64,000 nucleotides of DNA from Eubacterium sp. CAG:274 (lineage in GTDB: Bacteria; Bacillota; Clostridia; Lachnospirales; CAG-274). Every line of letters begins with the position of its first letter. The first letter of the stretch is position 1. The notes beneath the pieces are model-generated. The model was not told the DNA's origin. It ran no database searches and worked only from the letters and a program-made list of their open reading frames with translations. The DNA lies in assembly GCA_000432155.1 (NCBI GenBank), contig FR888494.1, positions 88,003-152,002 on the forward strand. The letters run 5' to 3'. The position numbers were made by a program, and so were the translations under genes. Shown in pieces: positions 36,301-43,655 of this stretch.

Positions 36301-36780
36301 ATCTTTAGATGTAACTGAAACTGTATCCTTATTTTCGTCTGTTACATAAAGTACAATAGCATTTGACTTTAATGTACCATCATCATTATATGCACCAACA
36401 CCATCTGTGTAATTAAAATGTGCAAATCCATCACGCCTAAAAGCGTCAGTTTTTACTGTCTTTTCAATTACATTACCGTCAGATGATGTAATTTTCAAGT
36501 TATAATCAGTATTTCCCTTTAAACCAGGAATATCAACTCTTGCTGTATTGCCATAAGCTCTGATAAGTTCAGAATCAACATTAGTATAGTCTGCTGAACC
36601 AGCTAACTTGTAGGCTACACTTGCCCCCTTTGGATTGCTGTCATTCCAAGTTGCATAGGCTGATTCAAACCAACCACCACAACTAATTGTATCGGCAGCA
36701 AAAACACTTGTTATCGTAAGTCCTGAAAAAACCATTACTGTAGCTAAAACGGCACTTACAGCTCTTGAAAATAGTTTCAT
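33376..36780 (-). CDS. Secreted multidomain pectate lyase (PL1) with C-terminal dockerin
   Basis: 1134 residues. Signal peptide 1-28. A fibronectin-like start (about 35-115) precedes a parallel beta-helix of PL1 type (about 120-500): VTIEGIGYDATIDGWGLHY, WIHHNSFEAG, and the ARGPLARQADVHMYNNYY stretch with the catalytic-Arg region. Then two similar modules of about 90-100 residues (about 545-645 and 670-770), Thr/Glu-rich linkers, a jelly-roll-like module (about 810-960), another linker, and a type I dockerin with two Ca-binding repeats (GDADDNGKVEANDAALVLQ and DTDNDGQLTAKDAAYILQ). It should cleave polygalacturonate outside the cell and attach to a cohesin partner. No cohesin gene is in the window. 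Confidence 0.88.
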   Translation of the reverse strand: MKLFSRAVSAVLATVMVFSGLTITSVFAADTISCGGWFESAYATWNDSNPKGASVAYKLAGSADYTNVDSELIRAYGNTARVDIPGLKGNTDYNLKITSSDGNVIEKTVKTDAFRRDGFAHFNYTDGVGAYNDDGTLKSNAIVLYVTDENKDTVSVTSKDGTTVTGIGNILNSVGAQGASKGTYNTNNYILRKLSMDGTPLDVRFIGKVTSPEGLTEYDSVNNGGTEGDNGHMARMRDASNVTIEGIGYDATIDGWGLHYMCSSAYSQYGYGFEARNLNFQNYPEDALGMEGIQTGSQITAPVRRCWIHHNSFEAGYCANPAESDKKEGDGSCDFKRGEYYTMEYCTYRNCHKTNLVGSSDSSMQFHLTMANNHYIDCQARGPLARQADVHMYNNYYEGQTDYAVNPRANAFIFAEYNVFNRVKNACQVKSGGVCKSYNNFFISCSGNQQQTEVANKSDTVSSSSTYANFDTNPSLSYIPNGNYKLLTDSKEIMADVKAYAGAMKENPVKAEEVNASIIDSDYLPTAPVTVPYEKAYNKTTITSTGKQTVDNIVINPTKVAPDSITIKDLGLVFTLDKTADVTMEGMQATAVPILYSEGGKEYINTSGTAVLPAGTYVIQSSIFDPGKKVYKEAKVVSLKFAVHDSSKDTTTSESTTETTTTANVVSSGTYNIGTANTGANDCIEKEANVANIDYALSDIAENSGTLKNSDDSAISFTVDGKTKFIPAFTGDNLTITNVSNGTSVEVVAGGSVELEKGTYSVTSKGTSNISSLTFDVSSVTTETTTETTTQTTTTTTTETTTETTTAFPIVTVDLTQEAGVNPVGTTPNGKAEVIYQEASDDYLLNDTSSNCAATWTNSFEPISSGKVVVRGYAIPMKVSGKWAFVQIKGLDENGNVVDIADLASDSQKAKNIALRTGGSKYISSSNGIVANHKYEYEFIIDLDNQTVQLTVDGTVLNGTISAKSVNAVYNVTATKDTDRNLVVSKPVVGVPDNGETTTETTTESTTETSTETTTATTTESTTVTTTETTTETTTESTTETTTESTTESTTEAPAPEPSKPVKGDADDNGKVEANDAALVLQKVLTGAKVALEDVATNAFELLDTDNDGQLTAKDAAYILQKAFDSTFTMPNEK
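33615..33800. repeat. Low-complexity Thr/Glu-linker DNA
   Basis: On the minus strand, repeated ACAACAGAAAC-type units encode TTTE repeats of the pectate lyase linker. Shorter tracts lie at 34360-34440 and 34790-34830. Such DNA invites slippage, and it produces a false Val-rich frame on the opposite strand. Confidence 0.8.
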
Positions 36781-37019
36781 TTGTCATTCCTCCTATAATT
36801 AATTTTCACATCTTCGATAAGTGTAACATTTCAAAAAGCCAAAATCTATGTACATTTTGTATAATATAAACAAAATAATTTAGGAAATATTAACAAAAAC
36901 AAAAAATACAATGTATATTTTATTAACTTTTATTAACTTTTCTTAAACAAATGTATTTTCTAATGTAAAAATATGATGTAAAATGTGGATATAAATACAA
37001 AAGAGGGAGGTATGACTTT

Positions 37020-37439
37020 ATGAAAAAATTTTTAAACGAGTTTAAGGATTTTGCTATGAAAGGCAATATGATTGACTTGGCAATAGGTGTTGTTATTGGT
37101 GGTGCTTTCAGTAAAATTGTAACTATGATTGTTGATTGTATTATTACTCCTCTAATTTCACTTGTAATCATTCTTCTTACTGGCAAAGCTGATACAAACC
37201 AACTTTTTGGTACTATTACAGTAGGTCCTTTTCCTATTGGTCAGCTTATAAGCTCTGTAATTGACTTTCTTATTACAGCCATTGTCCTTTTCATTATAGT
37301 AAAGGCAATAAACAAATTACAGTCTATAGGAAAAACAGAAGAACCTGAAAAGCCAGCAACTAAAATTTGCCCTTATTGCAAGTCTGAAATCAATATTGAA
37401 GCTACAAGATGTCCACATTGTACATCTGAAATAGAATAA
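37020..37439 (+). CDS. mscL: Large-conductance mechanosensitive channel with C-terminal zinc ribbon
   Basis: 139 residues. MKKFLNEFKDFAMKGNMID is the N-terminal amphipathic helix, followed by DLAIGVVIGGAFSKIV (first membrane helix) and a second helix at about 78-98, the MscL plan. Past residue 110 there is CPYCKSE...CPHCTSE, two CxxC knuckles of a zinc ribbon not present in classical MscL. The channel opens under membrane tension to release solutes. GGGAGG ribosome site upstream. Confidence 0.93.
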   Translation: MKKFLNEFKDFAMKGNMIDLAIGVVIGGAFSKIVTMIVDCIITPLISLVIILLTGKADTNQLFGTITVGPFPIGQLISSVIDFLITAIVLFIIVKAINKLQSIGKTEEPEKPATKICPYCKSEINIEATRCPHCTSEIE

Positions 37440-37440
37440 A

Positions 37441-37483
37441 AAAACAGGTAATACAGCGAAAATGCTATATTACCTGTTTTCTA
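37441..37483 (+). terminator. Terminator of mscL
   Basis: AAAACAGGTAATA / TATTACCTGTTTT perfect 13-bp stem with a 14-base loop, followed by CTATTTATT. Confidence 0.85.
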
Positions 37484-37555
37484 TTTATTGTATGAAAAAG
37501 CGCCAACTATATCATTATCATAATAGAAATTTCCATTATAAAACCACCATTTATC

Positions 37556-38110
37556 TCATATTGTATACCTACCACTTTTAATAACTTTTTTATTTTCTTT
37601 CAAATATGTATATATATTACATAACACTACCTTATTTAAACAGTTTAGATTTGTCTTATTAGGCTTTTTATTATCAATAATCTTTTTTACATATCCGGCG
37701 TTTATATCTTTTTCAAAAATTATATTTATAGATAAATTATCGTTATCCTTTTTCACATCTTGCCCTGTTATTTTTTCAAATTTAAAATTTTCATTTACCA
37801 ATTCATCAAAAGTAGGATTGCTTTTGCAAAATTCATATTCTCCATATTTTAACTTCAAATTGTTTTCATACATATAATTAGCAACTTCGGCTCTACACTC
37901 CGGAGATATTTCTTTAAACATATCATATTTTCCATCGCAAAATGCAAAATCTCTGTAGTCCACAATCTCATTATTTTCAATAGTAATTGGAATAAAATCT
38001 TTCGTTGTCCTAATCTGGCTTAATTCATAACAGGTTAATCCTAGTAAAATAAGCAATACTATTACTATTATTATCACAGCATACAGTAATACCTTTAAAA
38101 TTTTCTTCAT
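37556..38110 (-). CDS. Single-pass membrane protein with an MltG/YceG-like segment, unknown
   Basis: 184 residues. Residues 6-30 form a membrane helix; the extracellular part contains NLKLKYGEYEFCKSNPTFDELVN, which recalls the LKxGxYxF...eil segment of the LysM-like subdomain of MltG transglycosylases. The catalytic part of MltG (E at the tetrameric ELT motif) is absent, so any lytic activity is unlikely. GGAGGGG precedes the start. Assignment is tentative. Confidence 0.45.
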   Translation of the reverse strand: MKKILKVLLYAVIIIVIVLLILLGLTCYELSQIRTTKDFIPITIENNEIVDYRDFAFCDGKYDMFKEISPECRAEVANYMYENNLKLKYGEYEFCKSNPTFDELVNENFKFEKITGQDVKKDNDNLSINIIFEKDINAGYVKKIIDNKKPNKTNLNCLNKVVLCNIYTYLKENKKVIKSGRYTI

Positions 38111-38183
38111 TTAACCCCTCCCTTAAAATATACCTCTTACCCTTGCATTTTTATTTTATCGTTAACAGTAAAATATGACAACG

Positions 38184-38215
38184 AAAAAAGGCATTTTCGA
38201 AAAACCGAAAATGCC
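38184..38215 (-). terminator. Terminator of tRNA-Leu
   Basis: GGCATTTTCG-loop-CGAAAATGCC, 10-bp stem, then six T on the minus strand. Confidence 0.9.
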
Positions 38216-38223
38216 TTTTACTA

Positions 38224-38305
38224 TGCGGAATGTGGGACTTGAACCCACACGCCTTGCGACACAAGAACCTAAATCTTGCGTGTCTGCCAATTCCACCAAT
38301 TCCGC
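38224..38305 (-). tRNA. tRNA-Leu (anticodon UAG)
   Basis: Acceptor GCGGAAT/ATTCCGC, anticodon stem CAAGA/TCTTG with loop TTTAGGT giving UAG, long variable arm GTCGCAAGGCG and T-arm GTGGG-TTCAAGT-CCCAC. Discriminator A; CCA is not encoded. Confidence 0.95.
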
Positions 38306-38369
38306 ACAACGGATTGATTTTATCATTTTTATTGATAATTGTCAAGGATTTTATTCTGAATTGTTTTTA

Positions 38370-38397
38370 TTGCATTATTCTGATTATTTGATATAAT
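38370..38397 (+). promoter_or_regulatory. Promoter of hisC
   Basis: TTGCAT (38370-38375), 16-bp spacer, TATAAT (38392-38397), 32 bp ahead of the start codon. Confidence 0.65.
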
Positions 38398-38428
38398 AAT
38401 TACATTAAAACTTACGAGGTGAATAAAA

Positions 38429-39481
38429 ATGCAGAAATGGAAAGAAAATATACGCAGTATAGAACCATATATCCCAGGTGAACAGCCACAGTTCTCTGAT
38501 ATGATAAAGTTAAACACAAATGAATGTCCTTATCCACCATCTCCTATGGTAGAAAAAGTCCTCAAGGAATGTAATTATTCTAACCTTAGACTTTACCCTA
38601 GCTTTACTTTTAAGCCACTTAAAGAAGTTCTTTGCAAAACTTATAATATTGCCGAAAACGAAATCTTCTTTGGTAATGGTTCAGACGAAGTTCTTGCCCT
38701 TGCCTTTATGACTTTTTTCAATTCTAAAAAGCCAATATTATTTCCTGATATTACATATTCATTTTATGATGTATGGTGCAATTTATACCAAATTCCTTTT
38801 GAAAGAATACCTCTTAATGAAAAATTCGAATTTAATATTGAAGATTATAAAAGAGAAAATGGTGGTATTGTAATTACAAATCCTAATGCACCAACTGGTA
38901 TTTATATGGAACTGGAGTCTGTTGAGGAAATAGTAAAAGCTAATCCAGACAGTATTGTAATTGTAGATGAAGCCTACATTGATTTTGGCGGTACATCAGC
39001 TATTGACCTTATACACAAGTACGAAAACTTAGTAGTAGTCCAGACTTATTCAAAATCAAGAGCTTTAGCTGGTATCAGAATGGGTTACGCAATGGCTAAT
39101 TCTTATTTAATTGATGCTATGAAAGCAGTTAAGAACAGTTTTAACTCATATACTATAACAACTCTTTCACAGGATATTGCAACAGCCTCAGCAAAAGACA
39201 GTCAATATCTTAAAGAATGTACAGATAAGATTAAAAACTCAAGAAAATGGACTGTTGATGAATTAGACAAATTAGGTTTTGAAACATTACCTAGCTCTGC
39301 CAACTTTATTTTTACAACAAATAAGAACATAGATGCTAAGGACCTTTTTGAATATCTCAAGGAACATAGAATTTTTGTAAGATACTTTAACAAGCCAAGA
39401 ATTAACCAGTACCTTAGAATTACAATAGGTACACAGGAACAAATGGAAGCTCTTGTTGAAGCCATTAAAGAATATAAATAG
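38429..39481 (+). CDS. hisC: Histidinol-phosphate aminotransferase
   Basis: 350 residues. KLNTNECPYPPSP near the N-terminus, GNGSDEVL, NPNAPTG and the SKSRALAGIRMGY lysine segment define HisC of the class I/II aminotransferases. It makes L-histidinol phosphate. No other his gene is nearby, so it might also transaminate aromatic or threonine-phosphate substrates (CobD-like), but the FNKPRINQYLRITIGT end fits HisC. Confidence 0.85.
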   Translation: MQKWKENIRSIEPYIPGEQPQFSDMIKLNTNECPYPPSPMVEKVLKECNYSNLRLYPSFTFKPLKEVLCKTYNIAENEIFFGNGSDEVLALAFMTFFNSKKPILFPDITYSFYDVWCNLYQIPFERIPLNEKFEFNIEDYKRENGGIVITNPNAPTGIYMELESVEEIVKANPDSIVIVDEAYIDFGGTSAIDLIHKYENLVVVQTYSKSRALAGIRMGYAMANSYLIDAMKAVKNSFNSYTITTLSQDIATASAKDSQYLKECTDKIKNSRKWTVDELDKLGFETLPSSANFIFTTNKNIDAKDLFEYLKEHRIFVRYFNKPRINQYLRITIGTQEQMEALVEAIKEYK

Positions 39482-39490
39482 GAGAATTAT

Positions 39491-39784
39491 ATGAAAGATA
39501 AAAACGCCCTTTTACGCTACTTTACCGTTGATTTAGTTATATGGGCATTAGTTAAATTTAGTATTGGCCTTAGCCAAAGTGTTTGGGGACAAAGCCTCAA
39601 CAGATATGTTTTATGTATGGTTATGGCAGGTACATTTTTAGTTCTTTATCTTGCTGCTTACGGCTTACTTATTACTGATGAAGTAAAGGCAAGCAAAATC
39701 AATCAACCAAGATTTAGAATGGCATCGTTGGCTGTATCATTTATGTTAGTTTCATTTGTGGAAAAATTGATTAATATGATTTAA
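39491..39784 (+). CDS. Small integral membrane protein, unknown
   Basis: 97 residues with three probable membrane helices (about 9-29, 37-63, 74-96). AGGAG lies upstream and only 9 bp separate it from hisC, so the two are co-transcribed. No recognised motif. Confidence 0.7.
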   Translation: MKDKNALLRYFTVDLVIWALVKFSIGLSQSVWGQSLNRYVLCMVMAGTFLVLYLAAYGLLITDEVKASKINQPRFRMASLAVSFMLVSFVEKLINMI

Positions 39785-39787
39785 TAG

Positions 39788-39826
39788 AAAAAGTCGGTAC
39801 AATTTCAATAATTGTACCGACTTTTA
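39788..39826. terminator. Bidirectional terminator
   Basis: AAGTCGGTACAATT / AATTGTACCGACTT, a 14-bp perfect stem with TCAAT loop, A-run and T-run on its sides. It ends the hisC pair and the converging lipoprotein gene. Confidence 0.92.
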
Positions 39827-40456
39827 TTAATTTTTTGTAGTTGTTTCGCTTTGCTGTTTTTCTTTTATTTCATTGGCATACTTGCCTAAAGTATTCTGCT
39901 GGAAGTAATATTGTAAATATCCGCCACAAATATCATCGTATATAGCAACATTACTATCAAGAGTCCAATTTCCTTTTTTATCCTTTACAAAATTGAAAAC
40001 TGTATCAGACTCTTTTTTATCTGCGTGCTTTATTTCATCATCAATTATTCCACTAAATACCTTATCCATATCTTTTCCTGTGTTACCTGGTGTCATATAT
40101 TCCACCATAAGACGGCTAGATATATTAGACATAATCTTTGCAAAATCAAGTGTTGTAATATGAGCCTTTACTGTAGCCTCGTTGCCATTTTCTGAACTTT
40201 CCACAATTTCACACTTTAAATTCTTAGCCATAGCCTTAAAAAGTTTAACATTGTTTTCTTCATCTGGCTTATACATTCCCTGAAAATATGGATATTGGTC
40301 ACTTGTCAACTTGTACATAGCATCAAAATTTTGTGTTTGAAAATCCTGTACAAAGGACAATACATACTCTTCATATTTATTTTTAGGCTTTGAGCCACAG
40401 GCTGTCATTCCTATACACATTACTATACTTAAAAATAGTGTCAAAATTCTTTTCAT
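39827..40456 (-). CDS. Lipoprotein of unknown function
   Basis: 209 residues with signal peptide and lipobox IGMTAC (lipid on Cys20). The remainder (DFQTQNFDAMYKLTSDQYP...) resembles the cystatin/NTF2-like DUF4878/DUF5105 lipoproteins of Firmicutes. The ribosome site is GGAGG. Ends in TTTKN; function unknown. Confidence 0.7.
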   Translation of the reverse strand: MKRILTLFLSIVMCIGMTACGSKPKNKYEEYVLSFVQDFQTQNFDAMYKLTSDQYPYFQGMYKPDEENNVKLFKAMAKNLKCEIVESSENGNEATVKAHITTLDFAKIMSNISSRLMVEYMTPGNTGKDMDKVFSGIIDDEIKHADKKESDTVFNFVKDKKGNWTLDSNVAIYDDICGGYLQYYFQQNTLGKYANEIKEKQQSETTTKN

Positions 40457-40572
40457 AAAAAACCTCCAAAATATGTTACGACAATTATAACATATTTTTT
40501 TTATATTTTAAATCACAATTTTATTAATTTTTAATATTATACATTGAGAGGGACAAAAAGGAGGATTTAAAA

Positions 40573-41433
40573 ATGGGAGTATTTGATTTTGAAACTAATT
40601 GTGTAGGTGGAAACAATCGTATTAAAGACGAATGTATTATTGCCTTCAAAGTATATGATTCCTGCCGTCAGCAGGATTGCCTTGACAGAGCTCAGGTTGG
40701 TCTTGCAAGAGCAGCAAAATGCGGAACTTTCTGTGGCACTAGCTACGATGCTGGAGAATTAATTGTACCTCCTCCATTGGCTACAGGCGTATTTATGAAA
40801 GATGTAAAGGTTAAGAAAGTTAATGTATTAAGCAAAACTGAAAGCCAGTTTAAGCGTGGTTTCTGGGATATTGAACTTGCTTATATTATTGAATACAAAC
40901 TTGTATTTAAGGGCGCTGGTGGTACTGAAATTTGTAGAATTCCTGCACAAAGCACATTTATTAAGTCTGTTTCACTCTTTGGTTCAGAAGCAACTAACAC
41001 TACAATCTCTACAGATTTAAGTGTTTTCGGTACAAATTCTTTTGACCTTGACGCTGACCCATTTGTATATGTTGAATCTAAGGCTGTTGGACTTAAAGCA
41101 CAGCTTTTCTACAGCCGTTGCTGTCCAGAAGAACAGACTGATACAGCTGACGGTGTAAGAGTTCACATTGGACTTTTCACAATTATAAAACTTTACAGAA
41201 TTGTTAATCTTTCTGTTAAGTCAAATGGTTTCTGTATACCTGAAGAATGTGAAGAAACTGGTTCTACTGAGCCTTGCGAATTTTTCAATGGCCTTGATTT
41301 CCCTCTTGATTTCTTTGCACCACCTCAGAAACCAGAATTTATGGCAGGCATAAGCAATAATATACCAAATACAGCTAACGAAAATGATGACAATAACCAC
41401 AATCATCGTTGCCCTTGCTGTAAAAAATGCTAG
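40573..41433 (+). CDS. Cys-rich protein, possibly spore-envelope related
   Basis: 286 residues without a signal peptide or membrane helix. Cys come in clusters: IAFKVYDSCRQQDCL at about 28-42, AAKCGTFCG, SRCCPEE, FCIPEECEE and a final His/Cys tail ending CPCCKKC. The middle is beta-rich. Clostridial proteins with a similar CRxQDCL start are often found in spore coat sets, which I recall but cannot verify. AAAGGAGG precedes the ATG. The C-terminal HNHRCPCCKKC may bind metal. Confidence 0.55.
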   Translation: MGVFDFETNCVGGNNRIKDECIIAFKVYDSCRQQDCLDRAQVGLARAAKCGTFCGTSYDAGELIVPPPLATGVFMKDVKVKKVNVLSKTESQFKRGFWDIELAYIIEYKLVFKGAGGTEICRIPAQSTFIKSVSLFGSEATNTTISTDLSVFGTNSFDLDADPFVYVESKAVGLKAQLFYSRCCPEEQTDTADGVRVHIGLFTIIKLYRIVNLSVKSNGFCIPEECEETGSTEPCEFFNGLDFPLDFFAPPQKPEFMAGISNNIPNTANENDDNNHNHRCPCCKKC

Positions 41434-41459
41434 ACTATAAAAATTTTATTTTTTGATTA

Positions 41460-41488
41460 TTGACAAAATACAATTAATAATATATAAT
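41460..41488 (+). promoter_or_regulatory. Perfect consensus promoter of the CDF transporter gene
   Basis: TTGACA (41460-41465), 17-bp spacer, TATAAT (41483-41488). Confidence 0.88.
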
Positions 41489-41506
41489 ACGAACTAATGT
41501 AATTTT

Positions 41507-41537
41507 CCCCTTTGGCTCTAGTAGCCAAGGGGTTTTT
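41507..41537 (+). terminator. Terminator-like hairpin between promoter and CDF gene
   Basis: CCCCTTTGGCT-CTAGT-AGCCAAGGGG followed by TTTTT. It starts only about 12 bases after the predicted transcription start, so it may act as an attenuator or a 5' stabilising stem; alternatively it ends read-through from the Cys-rich gene. Confidence 0.75.
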
Positions 41538-41557
41538 CAATATAAGGGGGGTTGGCT

Positions 41558-42724
41558 TTGACTAACTTATTAACAAAATTTTTCATCAAAAATTCTGACG
41601 ATATAAACAATCCTATAGTCCGTAAAAATTATGGTACATTAGCTGGAGCTGTAGGTATATGTTGTAACTTGCTTTTGTTTACAATTAAAATACTAGCCGG
41701 TCTTTTAACTGGTGCAATTTCTATTGTGGCTGATGCTTTTAATAACCTTTCTGATGCCGGTTCTTCCATAGTAACTCTTATAGGTTTTAGAATGGCAGGA
41801 AAGCCAGCGGACCACGACCACCCATTTGGCCATGGCAGAATAGAGTATATTGCTGGTCTTATAGTTTCTGCCCTTATTTTATTAATGGGATTTGAGTTAT
41901 TAAAAAGCTCCGTTGAAAAAATTTTAAACCCAACACCTCTTGAATCTTCAAATATTTCAATTTTAATATTGATTATTTCTGTTTGTATTAAACTTTGGAT
42001 GGGATTTTTTAATAGAAAAATAGGTAAAAAACTTAATGCCTCTGCTATGATAGCTACTTCTGCTGATAGTTTTAACGATTGTGTTGCTACAACAGCTGTA
42101 CTTATAGGTTTCTTAGTATTCAAATTTGCAAATATTAACTTAGATGGTTATATGGGTGTTGCTGTTGCCCTCTTTGTTATGTGGGCAGGTTATAATACAG
42201 CAAAAGATACTATTGAACCACTTCTTGGCCTTGCCCCTGACCCTGAATTTGTATTAAGCGTTAAGAACTGCGTTTTAGAAAGAAAAGAAATATTGGGTAT
42301 ACACGATATGCATGTTCACGATTATGGTCCTGGTAGAGTTTATGTATCAATGCACGCCGAAATTCCTAGTGATATGGATGTTTTAAAAGCTCACGATATT
42401 ATAGATTCAGCTGAAGAAGAAGTTTCATCAAAGTTCAAGTGTGAAGTAAGTATTCATATGGACCCTATAGAGGTTAACAACCCTCTTGCCAATGAATTAA
42501 AGCTCAAGCTAATGGAAATTTTGAATACTATTGACCCTACACTTAGTTTTCACGATTTTAGAATTACTAACGGTCCAATGAGAAAAAATATTATTTTTGA
42601 TTTACTTGTGCCTTTTGATTGTTACTATGATGATGTAACATTAAGAAAAATGATTAAAGAGAAGTTTTCAGAAATTGATAGCACTTATTTCTGTGTTATA
42701 CACATTGATAAAGGTGTTAATTGA
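41558..42724 (+). CDS. Cation diffusion facilitator (Zn/Fe/Mn efflux) transporter
   Basis: 388 residues. I place the start at the TTG 41558, six bases after AGGGGGG; the TTG at 41552 abuts it. Six membrane helices; metal-site residues lie in ADAFNNLSDAGSS and DHPFGHGRIEY, and again in ATSADSFNDC. The C-terminal cytoplasmic domain (GIHDMHVHDYGPGRVYVSMH) is the ferredoxin-like ZT-dimer. It exports divalent metal in exchange for protons. The metal is not predictable with certainty. Confidence 0.93.
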   Translation: MTNLLTKFFIKNSDDINNPIVRKNYGTLAGAVGICCNLLLFTIKILAGLLTGAISIVADAFNNLSDAGSSIVTLIGFRMAGKPADHDHPFGHGRIEYIAGLIVSALILLMGFELLKSSVEKILNPTPLESSNISILILIISVCIKLWMGFFNRKIGKKLNASAMIATSADSFNDCVATTAVLIGFLVFKFANINLDGYMGVAVALFVMWAGYNTAKDTIEPLLGLAPDPEFVLSVKNCVLERKEILGIHDMHVHDYGPGRVYVSMHAEIPSDMDVLKAHDIIDSAEEEVSSKFKCEVSIHMDPIEVNNPLANELKLKLMEILNTIDPTLSFHDFRITNGPMRKNIIFDLLVPFDCYYDDVTLRKMIKEKFSEIDSTYFCVIHIDKGVN

Positions 42725-42781
42725 CAATAAAATATTTTTGTTGTATAATAAGCGGGTTGAGTTTTCTCAATCCATTTATTT

Positions 42782-42855
42782 GTTTCTGTAGCTCAGCTGG
42801 ATAGAGCGACCGCCTCCTAAGCGGTAGGTCGGGTGTTCGAATCACCTCAGGAACA
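42782..42855 (+). tRNA. tRNA-Arg (anticodon CCU)
   Basis: Acceptor GTTTCTG/CAGGAAC (one G-U), D-arm GCTC..GAGC, anticodon stem ACCGC/GCGGT with loop CTCCTAA giving CCU, T-arm GGTGT-TCGAATC-ACC type. No encoded CCA. Confidence 0.94.
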
Positions 42856-42861
42856 GCATTT

Positions 42862-42889
42862 AGGATAGACTATTTTGTCTATCCTATTT
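42862..42889 (+). terminator. Terminator of tRNA-Arg
   Basis: AGGATAGAC-TATTTT-GTCTATCCT then ATTTG; short U-run. Confidence 0.75.
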
Positions 42890-43007
42890 GACACAAGTAT
42901 ATATTTTCACAATTTGTTCACATATACACATTTTATACTCTTTTATTTTAGTTATATTTAATTTTATACATTTACTTTTATAAATTATGCAAAAAACTTT
43001 ATTATAT

Positions 43008-43079
43008 TCAGAACAAATTAACTTTGTTAATTTGTGACTTAACAAGTTAAGTCATCGGATTTATCTTTCCGATTCACTA
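43008..43079 (+). repeat. Three-hairpin element, copy D
   Basis: Complete: TTCAGA start; stem 1 ACAAATTAA-CTTTG-TTAATTTGT (43013-43035); stem 2 GACTTAAC-AA-GTTAAGTC (43036-43053), altered in three pairs against B1 yet fully paired; stem 3 ATCGGA-TTTATCTT-TCCGAT (43054-43073); then TTCA. The DNA between the tRNA terminator and this copy is AT-rich without a gene. Confidence 0.92.
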
Positions 43080-43109
43080 TAAAAATCCCCTTACCTAATT
43101 GGTAAGGGG
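43080..43109 (-). terminator. Terminator of the 43.1-43.7 kb gene
   Basis: CCCCTTACC-TAATT-GGTAAGGGG with a T-run on the minus strand. Confidence 0.9.
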
Positions 43110-43115
43110 TAAATT

Positions 43116-43655
43116 TTACGCTTCTTCTACTTTTGCTTCTTCAATAGTTTTACATTGTTCAATAAGTTTATGAACATCTTCAATTTTATCAGTCTTTCTA
43201 TTAGCTATAACATCAAAGCCACAATATTTAATAGCACCATCAACCTTACGCTCTAAAACAAGATATGTATGTTCTCTATGAGGATTTCTTGATACATACT
43301 TATTCTGAACATAATCACTTAATTCGCCATACTTATCTTTATTTTCTTCTTTAAGCAACTCAGTTGATGTAGTCATAAAAGCATCAACAATATCATTTTT
43401 TTCAATAATTCTCTTTAAATTACTAGAACTTACTTCTATGTTTTCTGGGAAACATCTTATCATACAAAATGCACCAACAGGTAAATCTGTACCAGCTAAA
43501 TGACGAAGAAAAACTGAACATCTCAAACCCTGTTTTTCAAGTTCTTTTCTCTTTTCGTCAATAGAACTTTGAATATCTGCACCACTTGTAAAAATCTTAA
43601 AGCACATATAAAGTATAAAAGCAATTACAATAGCTATAACAAAATATCTGAGCAT
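43116..43655 (-). CDS. Membrane-anchored protein of unknown function
   Basis: 179 residues: N-terminal membrane helix (3-25), a short coiled region (about 30-43) and a soluble part with two Cys (RCSVFLRHLAG and MIRCFPENIEV). No family recognised. GGGAGG ribosome site. Flanked by its own terminator on one side and a 233-bp AT-rich gap on the other. Confidence 0.65.
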   Translation of the reverse strand: MLRYFVIAIVIAFILYMCFKIFTSGADIQSSIDEKRKELEKQGLRCSVFLRHLAGTDLPVGAFCMIRCFPENIEVSSSNLKRIIEKNDIVDAFMTTSTELLKEENKDKYGELSDYVQNKYVSRNPHREHTYLVLERKVDGAIKYCGFDVIANRKTDKIEDVHKLIEQCKTIEEAKVEEA

